A stretch of DNA of 64,000 bases from Deltaproteobacteria bacterium (GTDB lineage Bacteria > Myxococcota > JADLHZ01): NCBI GenBank assembly GCA_020848545.1, contig JADLHZ010000123.1, positions 1-64,000 on the forward strand, read 5' to 3'. The position numbers and the translations under genes were made by a program. Below, in pieces: positions 50,906 through 59,601 of this stretch. The notes below the pieces were generated by a model that saw only the letters and a program-made list of their open reading frames with translations, had not been told where the DNA came from and ran no database searches. Position 1 is the stretch's first letter; each line of letters starts with the position of its first letter.

Positions 50906-52471
50906 GTGAACGCGCCGCGGCACAAGATGAAGAACGGAATCTTCGCCAAAGAACGCCTGAGCGCGCGGCTCACCCGCATCGTGAGCGCAGACAGGATGCG
51001 CGCCATCGAGGCCGAATGCTTCGCGCACAGCCTGCCGGCGGCGACGATCATGGAGAGCGCCGGGATGGCGGTGGCAGAGCGCGTGCTCGCTCGCCTGCGC
51101 GCAAACCGCCAGCATCGCGTGACCGTCGTCTGCGGCAAGGGCAATAACGGCGCCGACGGCATGGTCGCCGCGCGGCACTTGGCGCAGGCCGGCGCCGACG
51201 TCGTGCTCTGCTGCATCGATCCTGGCGCAGCGAGCGAAGCCAACGCCGTACAGCGCCGCTACCTCGAGAAGTTTTCGGTGCGCATCCTCGACGAGGGCGA
51301 TCTCGACTTGGCGATCGCCGCCGCCGATGTGGTCGTCGACGCGTTGCTCGGCATCGGCGCCAAGCAGCCGCTGAAGACCGCCTACGCCCGCGCCGTGAAG
51401 GCGATGAACGCGCACGCCCGTTGGATCGTCGCGGTCGACGTGCCGAGCGGCGTGAGCGGCGAGCCTGGCCTCAGCGTCGAAGCGTCCGAGACCGTGACTG
51501 CGCACGCGATGAAGAGCGAGATGTTGCAGCTCCCGCAGCGCGCCGCGTGCGGCGAGATCGTGGTTGCAGACATCGGCATCCCCGACGCGCTCTTCGTGAA
51601 CGAAGACGGCTACGCCATCGACGCGCGCTTCGTGCACGAGAAGCTCCCGCTCGAGCGCGGCCGCGCCGGCGCGACCAACGTGCACAAAGGAACCTTCGGT
51701 CACGTCGCGATGATCGGCGGCAGCAAGGGCAAGAGCGGCGCGATCGCGTTGGCGGCGATCGCGGCGCTGCGGGCCGGCGCCGGCCTGTGCACCGTGCTCG
51801 ACGGCAAGAGCGGGGCGAAGAGGCCGCCGGCGCCCGAGATCATGACGGCGCCACTCGCGCTCGATCCGCGCTACACGGCGCTGTGCATCGGCCCCGGGCT
51901 CGCGGGCGCGCTTTCACCCGCGGCGCTCGTTCGCATGCTCGCCGCGTGCTTTATGCCCGTGGTGCTCGACGCCGACGCGTTGAACGCCATCGCGACCCTC
52001 GGCGGCGAAGGCCTGACGAAGCTCGGCCCGGGCCCGCGCATCCTCACGCCGCATCCCTTGGAGCTCGCGCGCCTTGCGGGCGTCGAGACCGAGGCGATCC
52101 AGAGCGATCGCTTGGGCCATGCGAGTCGGATCGCCAAGGAGTCTGGCGCGATCGTCGTCTTGAAGGGCGCGAACACCGTGATCGCCGATCCGAGCGGCGG
52201 CTTCGCCGTCAACACGAACGGCGGTCGTGAGCTCGCCAAGGGTGGAAGCGGCGACGTGCTCGCCGGGATCATCGCCGGCCTCATCGCGCAAAAACCGCTC
52301 CGCGCGCGCGACGACGGCGCCTTCGTCGCCGCCGCGGCCGCCGTACACTTGCACGCGCTCGCCGCCGAGATCGCTGGCGAGCAGAAGGCGCGGGCGAGCG
52401 TGCTCGCGTCGGACATCTGCGAGCGCTTACCGGACGCGATGCGCCTGGCCGAGCTGCGAGCCCGCGCGTGA
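50906..52471 (+). CDS. nnrD: Bifunctional NAD(P)HX epimerase/dehydratase
   Basis: A 521-residue metabolite-repair enzyme. The N-terminal YjeF_N epimerase (about 25-235) has VVCGKGNNGADGMVAARHL and VAVDVPSGVSG. The C-terminal ADP/ATP-dependent dehydratase (about 255-515) has GTFGHVAMIGGSKGKSGA, ILTPHPLELARL, VLKGANTVIADP and the active-site NTNGGRELAKGGSGDVL. Together they recover hydrated NADH/NADPH. GTG 50906 has TAGGAGA upstream. The tsaE start overlaps the end as GTGA, a frequent neighbour pair. Confidence 0.95.
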   Translation: MNAPRHKMKNGIFAKERLSARLTRIVSADRMRAIEAECFAHSLPAATIMESAGMAVAERVLARLRANRQHRVTVVCGKGNNGADGMVAARHLAQAGADVVLCCIDPGAASEANAVQRRYLEKFSVRILDEGDLDLAIAAADVVVDALLGIGAKQPLKTAYARAVKAMNAHARWIVAVDVPSGVSGEPGLSVEASETVTAHAMKSEMLQLPQRAACGEIVVADIGIPDALFVNEDGYAIDARFVHEKLPLERGRAGATNVHKGTFGHVAMIGGSKGKSGAIALAAIAALRAGAGLCTVLDGKSGAKRPPAPEIMTAPLALDPRYTALCIGPGLAGALSPAALVRMLAACFMPVVLDADALNAIATLGGEGLTKLGPGPRILTPHPLELARLAGVETEAIQSDRLGHASRIAKESGAIVVLKGANTVIADPSGGFAVNTNGGRELAKGGSGDVLAGIIAGLIAQKPLRARDDGAFVAAAAAVHLHALAAEIAGEQKARASVLASDICERLPDAMRLAELRARA

Positions 52472-52926
52472 GCGTGCTCCTCGGCGACGTGGACGCGACG
52501 CGACGTTTCGGCGAATGGCTCGCGCGCATGCTCGTGGCTGGTGACTGCGTCGCGCTCAGCGGGCCGCTCGGCGCCGGCAAGACCACGCTCGTACAAGGGC
52601 TCGCGTGGGGGCTCGGGCTCGATCGCAAGGAGCTCGCGCCGAGCCCGACCTACGCGATCGCGTTGACGTACCCGACGAAGCCGATCCTCCACCACATCGA
52701 TCTCTATCGCGTGGACGATCGCGCCGGCACCTTGCTCTCGGACGACTACTTCACGAGCGACGCGGTGACGGTCATCGAGTGGCCCGAGCGCGCGCCGCTG
52801 TGGGTTCCCGAGCGGCGCTTCCTACTGACGCTTTCGATCGAGGGCGAGGCGCGGCGGGCGTCGATCGCAGCGAGTGACGCGGCGATGGCCGAGCGGCTCG
52901 CGCGGGTACCAGCGTTTGCGGGCTGA
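52468..52926 (+). CDS. tsaE: tRNA t6A biosynthesis ATPase TsaE
   Basis: A 152-residue P-loop protein required with TsaB/TsaD for N6-threonylcarbamoyl-adenosine at position 37 of ANN-decoding tRNAs. Walker A is SGPLGAGKTT, preceded by the short strand VALSG and followed by the switch region PSPTYAIALTYP. HHIDLYRVDD and VTVIEWPERA are typical of the family (the last holds the conserved Glu-Trp). Co-translated with nnrD (GTGA). Confidence 0.95.
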   Translation: MSVLLGDVDATRRFGEWLARMLVAGDCVALSGPLGAGKTTLVQGLAWGLGLDRKELAPSPTYAIALTYPTKPILHHIDLYRVDDRAGTLLSDDYFTSDAVTVIEWPERAPLWVPERRFLLTLSIEGEARRASIAASDAAMAERLARVPAFAG

Positions 52927-52938
52927 GGCCGCGGGGGC

Positions 52939-52944
52939 TATACA
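52939..52944 (+). promoter_or_regulatory. -10 TATACA with -35 TTGCGG, leaderless spacing
   Basis: TTGCGG (52916-52921), a 17-base spacer and TATACA (52939-52944) precede the ATG at 52951 by 6 bases, with no Shine-Dalgarno. The -35 overlaps the tsaE end. This is one of the best-matched promoters in the window. Confidence 0.6.
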
Positions 52945-52950
52945 TCCGTG

Positions 52951-53328
52951 ATGGCCGCAAAGAAGCTCGTCTTCCTGCTCGACGATATGCCGATCTTGTC
53001 GAAGCTCTACAGCGAGGTGCTCGCGCGCCACGGCTATGACACCGCCATCGTCACCTCGTCGGATGAGGCCTACTCCGACTTGCTGAAACGGCCGAAGAAG
53101 CCAGCGTGCCTCGTGCTCGACGTCAACGTCATGGGGTCGATGACTGGCATCGAGCTGTGCAAGAAATTACGCGACGAGCCCGACTATCAACGCGTGCCGA
53201 TCATCATGCTCACCGCCAACCCGTCGTGCGAAGAAGACGCCCGCACCGCCGGCGCCGACGCGTTCTTCACCAAGCCGTGCAAGCTCGACGCGTTCGTCGA
53301 GGTGATCGACGCCGTGACCGCGATCTAA
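52951..53328 (+). CDS. Single-domain response regulator
   Basis: A 125-residue stand-alone receiver. The acidic pocket is FLLDDM (8-13), the phosphoacceptor Asp is in LVLDVNVMGS (about 57), the switch Thr is in IMLTANPS, and the Lys is in FFTKPCK. There is no output domain, so it probably works in a phosphorelay or by protein contact (CheY/Spo0F-like). A GTG three bases upstream is an alternative start. The hybrid kinase at 9634-11163 is the nearest relay-type kinase but is far away. Confidence 0.92.
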   Translation: MAAKKLVFLLDDMPILSKLYSEVLARHGYDTAIVTSSDEAYSDLLKRPKKPACLVLDVNVMGSMTGIELCKKLRDEPDYQRVPIIMLTANPSCEEDARTAGADAFFTKPCKLDAFVEVIDAVTAI

Positions 53329-53329
53329 G

Positions 53330-54109
53330 GTGATCGACGATCTCGCCGACCCGCGCCTCGCGCCGTTCAAAGATCTGCGGGCCGATCGCGATCGCCGCGG
53401 CGATCCGACCTTCGTCTGTGAGGGCTCGTTCTGCATCCGCCGCGCGCTCGAGCACCGCCGCTTCGTCGTCGAGACGGTGCTCGCGACCGCAGCGCAGCTC
53501 GCCACGCTCACGCCGCTCCTTTACGACGGCGTCGCTGTGCTCGAAGCGTCGAACGCGCTGATCATGGAGCTCACCGGGTTCAAGTTTCACCGCGGCTGTC
53601 TCGCCACCGTGCGAAAGCCTGCGCTCGCGGCGCCCGACTTCTCACCGCTCGCCGGCACGCCGCGGTCGCGCGTGGTGTTCGGCGAAGCGGTGAGCAACCC
53701 GTCGAACGTGGGCTCGCTCATCCGTAACTGCCGCTCGTTCGGTGTGTCGATGCTGGTGCTCGACAAGAGCTCCGCCGATCCCTTCTCGCGGCGCGCGGTG
53801 CGGACGGCGATGGGCAACGTCTTCGCGCTACCGCTCGCGATCGTCGACGAAGTCGGGCCCGCGATCGGCGCGTACCGCCGCGCGACGGGCGCCGAGGTGT
53901 GGGCAGCCACGCTCGGCGATCGCTCGCAGCGTTTGGATCACCAAGCTGCGCCGGCCCACGCCGGGCTCGTCGTCGGTACCGAGAATACGGGGCTGCTTCC
54001 GTCCACGGTGGCCGCGTGCTCGCGCGAGGTGACGATCCCGATGGCGGAGGGCGCCGATTCGTTGAACGTCGCCGCCGCGAGCGCCGTCTTGCTCTATGCG
54101 ATGCGCTGA
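53330..54109 (+). CDS. SpoU/TrmH-family RNA 2'-O-methyltransferase
   Basis: A 259-residue SPOUT methyltransferase using AdoMet to 2'-O-methylate RNA. The three SpoU motifs are visible: NPSNVGSLIRNC (motif 1, catalytic Arg), LVVGTENTGL (motif 2) and IPMAEGADSLNVAAASAV (motif 3, the knot). The N-terminal substrate-binding extension (about 20-105, TFVCEGSFCIRRAL) is that of rRNA/tRNA 2'-O-ribose methyltransferases. GTG 53330 lies one base after the receiver stop, so they are co-expressed. Exact target unknown. Confidence 0.93.
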   Translation: MIDDLADPRLAPFKDLRADRDRRGDPTFVCEGSFCIRRALEHRRFVVETVLATAAQLATLTPLLYDGVAVLEASNALIMELTGFKFHRGCLATVRKPALAAPDFSPLAGTPRSRVVFGEAVSNPSNVGSLIRNCRSFGVSMLVLDKSSADPFSRRAVRTAMGNVFALPLAIVDEVGPAIGAYRRATGAEVWAATLGDRSQRLDHQAAPAHAGLVVGTENTGLLPSTVAACSREVTIPMAEGADSLNVAAASAVLLYAMR

Positions 54110-54124
54110 GCGTAGTCACAGCGC

Positions 54125-55930
54125 ATGGACTCCCCCGCGCAGCCGGCCCAGAAGTTCAAGAGCCTCGTCGACCTCTACGAGGTGAGCGCCAAGAAATACG
54201 CGACACGGCCGCTCTTCGGACAGAAGAAGGGCGACATCTGGGTGTGGCAAACTTACAGAGAGTTCGCCGAGCAGTGCGACGCGGCGCGCTCGGGGCTCGC
54301 GGCGATCGGCCTTCAGCGCGGCGATCGCCTCGCGATCATCTCGAACAACCGCCCCGAGTGGGCGATGGCCGCCTACGCGAGCCACGGCCGCGGCGCCGCG
54401 ATCGTGCCGATGTACGAGCAGCAGAACGAGAAGGAATGGAAGTACATCCTGAACGACTCGGGCAGCAAAGTGGTGCTGGCGGCGACGCCGCAGATCGCCG
54501 AGCGCGTGCTCGAGTTCAAGAAGGATCTCTCGGGGCTCGAGCATGTCATCTGCTTGCAACACACCGACAAGACGCTCACCTGGGCGGGCCTGCTCGAGAA
54601 GGGCAAGGTGCCGACGGCGTCGATCGCGCCGGCGCTCGATGACATCGCCAACGTGCTTTATACCTCCGGCACCACCGGCAATCCGAAGGGCGTGATCCTC
54701 ACGCACGGCAACATCGTCAGCAACATCAACGCGATTCACGAGATGGTGCCGATGCGGGAGCAAGACTGCTCGCTCTCGTTCCTGCCTTGGGCGCACGCGT
54801 TCGGTCAGACTGCCGAGCTACACACGCTCTTCTCGCTCGGCGCAGCGATGGCGCTCGTCGATCAGATCGAGAAGATCCAGCAGTACATGGGCGAGGTGAA
54901 GCCCACGGTGCTCGTCAGCGTGCCGCGCATCTTCAACCGCATCTACACGGGCGTCCAGCAGCGCATGCAGAAAGAGAGCGCGGTCAAACGCGCGCTCTTC
55001 TCCTCGGCGATGAAAAACGCGGCGAAGCGCCAAGAGCTCATGAAGCGCTATCAGACGAGCGCCGTCGTCGAGCTGAAGCACAAGCTCTTCGACAAGCTCG
55101 TGTTCAGCAAGGTGCGCGATCGCTTCGGCGGCCGGCTGCGCTACGCGGTGAGCGGCGGCGCGGCCATGTCGCGCGAGGTCGCCGAGTTCATCGATCGCTT
55201 GGGCATCATGGTGCTCGAAGGCTTCGGCCTCACCGAGACATCGCCGGTCGTGTCGGTGAATACGCCGGACGCGCGCAAGATCGGCTCGGTGGGGCGGCCG
55301 CTGAAGGGCGTGCGCGTGGTGATCGACAAGGAAGCGAGCGGCGATTCTGTGCACGGCGAGGTCGTGATCTACGGCCCGAACGTGATGAAGGGCTATTACA
55401 AGCTCGACCAAGAGACCGCGCAGGTGTTCACCAAAGACGGGGGCTTTCGCACCGGCGACCTCGGCTACTTGGACGAGGGCGGCTTCCTCTTCATCACCGG
55501 CCGCATCAAGGAGCAGTACAAGCTTGAGAACGGCAAGTACGTGGCGCCCGCGCCGCTCGAGGAGCAGCTCAAGCTGAGCCCCTACGTGTTGAACGCGATG
55601 GTCTACGGCGACAACAAGCTCTACAACGTGGCGCTCCTCGTCGCGAACGTCGACGCGGTGAAGGCGTGGGCGAGCGAGAACGGAAAGTCCCTGCCGGCCG
55701 AGACCGACCTACTGCTCGCCCATGCCGACGTGCGCGCGCTGTTCAAGGGCGAGATCGAGCGCTGCTCGGCAGAGTGGAAGGGCTTCGAAGCGGTAAAGGG
55801 CTTCATGCTCATCGGCGAAGACTTCACGACGACGAACGGCATGCTGACGCCGAAGATGAGCTTGAAGCGCCGCGTGATCATGGAGCGCTACAAGCCGATG
55901 CTCGACGCGCTCTACGGCCAAAAAAGCTGA
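54125..55930 (+). CDS. Long-chain acyl-CoA synthetase (AMP-forming)
   Basis: A 601-residue adenylate-forming ligase activating fatty acids with ATP and CoA. P-loop YTSGTTGNPKG (about 179-189), A4/A5-like LPWAHAFGQ and EGFGLTETSP, A7 FRTGDLGYLDEGGFLFITGR, and the A8 hinge IKEQYKLENGKYVAP are all present. The A10 Lys region is NGMLTPKMSLKRR. Its size and the bacterial FadD15-like sequence indicate a long-chain or FACS-like enzyme. No membrane signal. 16 bases separate it from the methyltransferase gene. Confidence 0.95.
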   Translation: MDSPAQPAQKFKSLVDLYEVSAKKYATRPLFGQKKGDIWVWQTYREFAEQCDAARSGLAAIGLQRGDRLAIISNNRPEWAMAAYASHGRGAAIVPMYEQQNEKEWKYILNDSGSKVVLAATPQIAERVLEFKKDLSGLEHVICLQHTDKTLTWAGLLEKGKVPTASIAPALDDIANVLYTSGTTGNPKGVILTHGNIVSNINAIHEMVPMREQDCSLSFLPWAHAFGQTAELHTLFSLGAAMALVDQIEKIQQYMGEVKPTVLVSVPRIFNRIYTGVQQRMQKESAVKRALFSSAMKNAAKRQELMKRYQTSAVVELKHKLFDKLVFSKVRDRFGGRLRYAVSGGAAMSREVAEFIDRLGIMVLEGFGLTETSPVVSVNTPDARKIGSVGRPLKGVRVVIDKEASGDSVHGEVVIYGPNVMKGYYKLDQETAQVFTKDGGFRTGDLGYLDEGGFLFITGRIKEQYKLENGKYVAPAPLEEQLKLSPYVLNAMVYGDNKLYNVALLVANVDAVKAWASENGKSLPAETDLLLAHADVRALFKGEIERCSAEWKGFEAVKGFMLIGEDFTTTNGMLTPKMSLKRRVIMERYKPMLDALYGQKS

Positions 55931-55939
55931 CGCCGCGGC

Positions 55940-56629
55940 ATGGACGCCCTCTACCAAAGCGCGTGGCATCATCCGGGGATCGCCTGGACTGCGAACGCGC
56001 TGCTGCTCGTCTTCGGAATGCGCCTCGTGCCTGGGTACCTGAAGCGCTTCGTCGGCCTGGCGCTCATCGCGATCTGCCTGGACGCGTGGCTCACGGGCGC
56101 GTTGGCCCCGCCGATCGCGAAAGAGCACGGCAAGGCCGTCGGCATCGTCTTCGTGATCCTCGGCGACCTGCGCTACTTCTATTTGCTCGAACGTTTCACG
56201 CGAACGAGCGCGTCGTTGCCGCGCGTGCTCGGCATCGCGACGGCGATCGCGTTCATCGTCCCGCTCTGGCAGACGGCGATCATGCAGCTCTGGCCCGCGC
56301 CGTTTCAGACCTCGCGCACGATCTTCTTGTCGTACGAGGCGCTGTTCGTGCTCGTCTGCGTGCTCCTGTGGCAGGTGCTCTACGCGTCGCGCGTCGTCGC
56401 ATTGACGCCGGCGTTCGCGGTGTTCTTGCAGCGGCTGACGGCGTTCGAGCTCGTGCAATACGTCGCATGGGCCACGATCGACGTGCTGCTGCTGAATGGC
56501 CAAGAATGGGCGCTCGCGCTACGGGTCGTGCCGAATATTCTCTACTACGGAGGCTTTCTGTGGTTCGTCGCGCTGAACGCTCCGCCGCTGGAAGACACCG
56601 CGCCCGTGCCGGCGCCGCAGCGCTCCTGA
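55940..56629 (+). CDS. Polytopic membrane protein of unknown function
   Basis: A 229-residue inner-membrane protein with about six hydrophobic helices (GIAWTANALLLVFGMRLV, GIATAIAFIVPLWQTAIM, ALFVLVCVLLWQVLYA and others) and a Pro-rich end. I do not recognise the family. Its last 70 bases overlap the next gene in another frame. Its position between acyl-CoA ligase and cytochrome c genes suggests a membrane step, but no reaction can be assigned. Confidence 0.72.
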   Translation: MDALYQSAWHHPGIAWTANALLLVFGMRLVPGYLKRFVGLALIAICLDAWLTGALAPPIAKEHGKAVGIVFVILGDLRYFYLLERFTRTSASLPRVLGIATAIAFIVPLWQTAIMQLWPAPFQTSRTIFLSYEALFVLVCVLLWQVLYASRVVALTPAFAVFLQRLTAFELVQYVAWATIDVLLLNGQEWALALRVVPNILYYGGFLWFVALNAPPLEDTAPVPAPQRS

Positions 56630-57405
56630 TCCTGCTCGGCGCCGCGCCGGCAGAGCGCGCCATCGTCTTCAAGGACAGCGCCGGCAAAGAGACGCGGCTC
56701 ACGCTCAGCGAGATGTTGGCGGTGAGCCCCGCCGTAGAGATCAGCGCGCGGGACGACGAGTACGGCGGCCGTAAGAAGCGCTACCGTGCGTTCTTGTTCG
56801 CGCCGGTGCTCGAGCGTGCGCTCAAGAAGAAAGCGTTCGGCGACGACGAGGCGATGCTGCGTGCGCTCGATGGCTACGTCGTCAGCATGCGCGCGCAGAA
56901 GCTCGTCGACGAAAAAGCGTACATCGCTTTCGACGATCTCGACGTGCCAGGCTTCGAGCCGGTGGGCCCGAAGCGCACGAGCCCCGGGCCCTTCTACCTC
57001 GTCTGGGCGAAGGACGAGCAGCACGACCTCGTCGCCTATCCACGCCCATATCAGCTCGCGTCGGTCGCGCTGGAATCGTTCGACGCGCGCTTCCCGCACA
57101 CGCGACCGACCGGATTCGCCGCCGGCACGCCCGAGATGCAGGGCTTTCTGATCTTCAAGGGCGTGTGCGTGCATTGTCACGCGGTCAATCGCGAAGGCGG
57201 CCGCGTCGGGCCCGAGCTCAACGTGCCGAAGAACGTGACCGAGTATTGGCCCGAAGCGCAGATCCGGGCCTACGTGAAGGATCCGAAGTCGCTGCGCTAC
57301 GGCAACATGCCGCCGAACCCGCAGCTCTCGGAAGTGGACCTCGATCACGTGATGGCGTATTTGCGCGCCATGGCGAAGCAGAAGCACGACACGGGCGCGC
57401 CGTGA
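56560..57405 (+). CDS. Mono-haem cytochrome c protein
   Basis: A 281-residue exported protein starting at GTG 56560. GGAGG lies 6-11 bases upstream, giving signal VVRRAERSAAGRHRARAG followed by AALLILLGAAPAERA. Residues about 30-160 are an unassigned beta-rich domain (IVFKDSAGKETRLTLSEML), slightly like molybdopterin-oxidoreductase-type folds. The haem c site is CVHCH (about residue 205), with Met in RYGNMPPNPQLS as sixth ligand. Probably a periplasmic electron carrier or sensor. The 70-base overlap with the preceding gene is unusual. Confidence 0.8.
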   Translation: MVRRAERSAAGRHRARAGAAALLILLGAAPAERAIVFKDSAGKETRLTLSEMLAVSPAVEISARDDEYGGRKKRYRAFLFAPVLERALKKKAFGDDEAMLRALDGYVVSMRAQKLVDEKAYIAFDDLDVPGFEPVGPKRTSPGPFYLVWAKDEQHDLVAYPRPYQLASVALESFDARFPHTRPTGFAAGTPEMQGFLIFKGVCVHCHAVNREGGRVGPELNVPKNVTEYWPEAQIRAYVKDPKSLRYGNMPPNPQLSEVDLDHVMAYLRAMAKQKHDTGAP

Positions 57406-58364
57406 CCGCGAAGAGCGTCGCCGTCGCCGCCCCGAGCGATGCTCATCGTCTGTTCAGCGATCGTGCGCGCGCCTTGCTCGACGAACGGTGCATCGTCCCG
57501 GCGCTGCCCGCGGCGCTCGGCAAGGTGTGCGTCAGCGGCATCGGCGGATCGGAAGGTCCCGCGCGCGTGCACGCGGCGGCGCTGCGCGCGGCCGGGATCA
57601 ATGCTTCGTTCGTGCCGGTGAGCGGCGTGCCCAGCGAGGTGGCCGACGAGCTGCGCCTGTTCTCGCAGAACCTCTCGCCGAACGCGTGCTTGGCGCTGAC
57701 GGCCGCGACGCGCTTTTCGCGGCGGGTGCTCGTGACCGCGCAAGCGCCGGCGGATCCGAAGGTCCGGCGCTTCGTCGACGGCGGCGGTACGTGCGTGTTT
57801 CATCCCCCGGCGACCGAGCTCGGCCTGCTCGTGCGCATCGTCGGCCCGACGATCGCGACGCACGTGGCCCTCGGCACCTCCCCGGCCGTGCTCGGCGATC
57901 GCGCGCGGACGGCGTTCGAGCGCGGGCGAGCGATCGCCGCAACGATCGACGCCGGCGCGCTCTCGGGATCGGTGGCGTTCGTCACGAGCGGCGACGGCGG
58001 CGAGCGCGCGTTCGGGCTGCGCTGGAAGTGGCTCGAGACGCTCGGCGTGTGCGATCCGCCGATCTACGACGTGTTGTCGTTCATCCACGGACCGTTTCAG
58101 CTTTGGCACGATCGGCCGATGATCTTCTTCTCGCTGCGTTCGGCGGGCGACGACGCCGCGCTCTGGGCCGCGTTCGCGAAGGTCGTGCGGCCGGCGCAGC
58201 GGGTCGTCGCGTTCGAGGCGACGGCGTCGGGTCCGATGGCGTGGTTCGAGCACGACGCGATCGAGAACGCGCTCTTGTGCCGTGCGCTCGAGCTGGGAGT
58301 TGGCCACGGGACGTCCTGGCGTGGGGTCGGCGAGGATCGCGCGATGTACGAGATCGGCGGGTAG
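57402..58364 (+). CDS. SIS-domain-like protein
   Basis: A 320-residue cytoplasmic protein. The segment VCVSGIGGSEGPARVHAAAL (near residue 42) followed by FSQNLSPNACLALTAA resembles the glycine-rich phosphosugar loop and Ser/Gln loop of SIS (sugar isomerase) domains. IHGPFQLWHDRPM recalls the E/H-G-P substrate loop of GlmS-type isomerases. I do not see glutaminase or HTH domains, so the exact role is open. GTG 57402 overlaps the cytochrome stop (GTGA), placing them in one operon. Confidence 0.65.
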   Translation: MTAKSVAVAAPSDAHRLFSDRARALLDERCIVPALPAALGKVCVSGIGGSEGPARVHAAALRAAGINASFVPVSGVPSEVADELRLFSQNLSPNACLALTAATRFSRRVLVTAQAPADPKVRRFVDGGGTCVFHPPATELGLLVRIVGPTIATHVALGTSPAVLGDRARTAFERGRAIAATIDAGALSGSVAFVTSGDGGERAFGLRWKWLETLGVCDPPIYDVLSFIHGPFQLWHDRPMIFFSLRSAGDDAALWAAFAKVVRPAQRVVAFEATASGPMAWFEHDAIENALLCRALELGVGHGTSWRGVGEDRAMYEIGG

Positions 58365-58368
58365 GCGT

Positions 58369-59601
58369 TCACCGCCCGAGGTAGCGCCGCACGAGCGCCC
58401 GTTGCCGCGACTCCAACGACTGCTCGACGCCGTCGATGAACACGTGCTCGGCGACGCTCGTCACCTCCAAAGGATCGCCCGACCACAGCACGAAGCTCGC
58501 GCGCTTGCCGACCGCGATCGATCCAAGCTCGGCGCCGCGCCCGTAGAGCTCGGCCGGCGCGCGCGTGATCGCGGCGAGGGCGACGTGATGCGGGAGCCCG
58601 TAAGCCACAGCCTGCCCCGCTTCCTGGCGCAGCCGTGTGATGCTCACCGACGCCATCGTCGAGATCGCAAACGAGACATGCGCTCGATGTAATAATGTCA
58701 ATACATCGTCGCGCGCCCCGAGTTGATCGAAGTCCTGCGGCGTTTGCCCGCTCGGCGTCACGATCACCATCGTCTTCGCCGCCGCGAGCGCCTCGCTGAC
58801 CAAGTACGCTTCGGCGCCGCCCAAGATCGCGATGCGGATCTGCTGCTCCTTCGCGAAGCCGAGCGCGGCCACGATGTCCGACGCACGGTTCGCCTCGAGC
58901 ACGAGCAGCGCCTTCTGTTCGATCACCGGCAAGAGCGCCTCCAAGTGCGCGAGGCCCACGCTCAACGGCCGCGTGTCGCCGCTCTCGATCGCGCGCTTGT
59001 TCGCCCGATAGAAGCGCGCATCGGCGAACGCTTCGCGCAGCTTGAGCCACAGCGCGGCGCGGCTGTTCCCTGCGCTCAACGCCGCGTGCTCTCCGACCGA
59101 GCCGAAGATCACGAGCGGGCGCAAGGGATCCAAGGTCGCCTTCTCCCTGGCCTCGAACCACACGCCGCGACCGCCGACGATCTCGCCGCCGCTCGCCGTG
59201 ACGCCAAAGAGCACGCCGGAGGCGCGCGCCAACGGGATCCACACGCTGCGCGGATTGAATGCTTCAATCGGCGACAGCGCCGGCGCGATCGCGGCCCGCG
59301 GACCATCCTCCCGCGCGATTTTTTCGGCGCCGATCTCGGTGAGCCCGAGGCTGGTCACCGTCTCGATGAACGCCGGTGCCAAGACGCGGCCGAGGCCGTC
59401 GATGTGCACCGCCCCCTCCGGCGCGGGCACCGAGCCCGTGAGACCGACGCTCACGATCTTGCCGCCGCTCGTGAGCACGCTCGCGTCCTTCGCCACGCTG
59501 CCGTCGTCGAGCGACTCCAACGTCACGTGCTCGATCACGCACGCCGACTGCGTGCAGTCGTAGCGCATCGCAGAGAGGACCAAGCACAACGCCGTGATCA
59601 T
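58369..59601 (-). CDS. Amidohydrolase-fold protein without metal ligands
   Basis: A 410-residue protein with the beta-sandwich/TIM-barrel pattern of imidazolonepropionase-type amidohydrolases. It has N-terminal VLAPAFIETVTSLGL and C-terminal GSIAVGKRASFVLWSGDPLEV. The metal motif HxH after strand 1 (normally DxHxH) is replaced by ETVTS, and I find no compensating His pair. It is the second gene of a pair with an intact paralogue (ATGA overlap) and may be a structural or regulatory partner. A weak signal-like N-terminus (MITALCLVLSA) suggests export. Confidence 0.82.
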   Translation of the reverse strand: MITALCLVLSAMRYDCTQSACVIEHVTLESLDDGSVAKDASVLTSGGKIVSVGLTGSVPAPEGAVHIDGLGRVLAPAFIETVTSLGLTEIGAEKIAREDGPRAAIAPALSPIEAFNPRSVWIPLARASGVLFGVTASGGEIVGGRGVWFEAREKATLDPLRPLVIFGSVGEHAALSAGNSRAALWLKLREAFADARFYRANKRAIESGDTRPLSVGLAHLEALLPVIEQKALLVLEANRASDIVAALGFAKEQQIRIAILGGAEAYLVSEALAAAKTMVIVTPSGQTPQDFDQLGARDDVLTLLHRAHVSFAISTMASVSITRLRQEAGQAVAYGLPHHVALAAITRAPAELYGRGAELGSIAVGKRASFVLWSGDPLEVTSVAEHVFIDGVEQSLESRQRALVRRYLGR

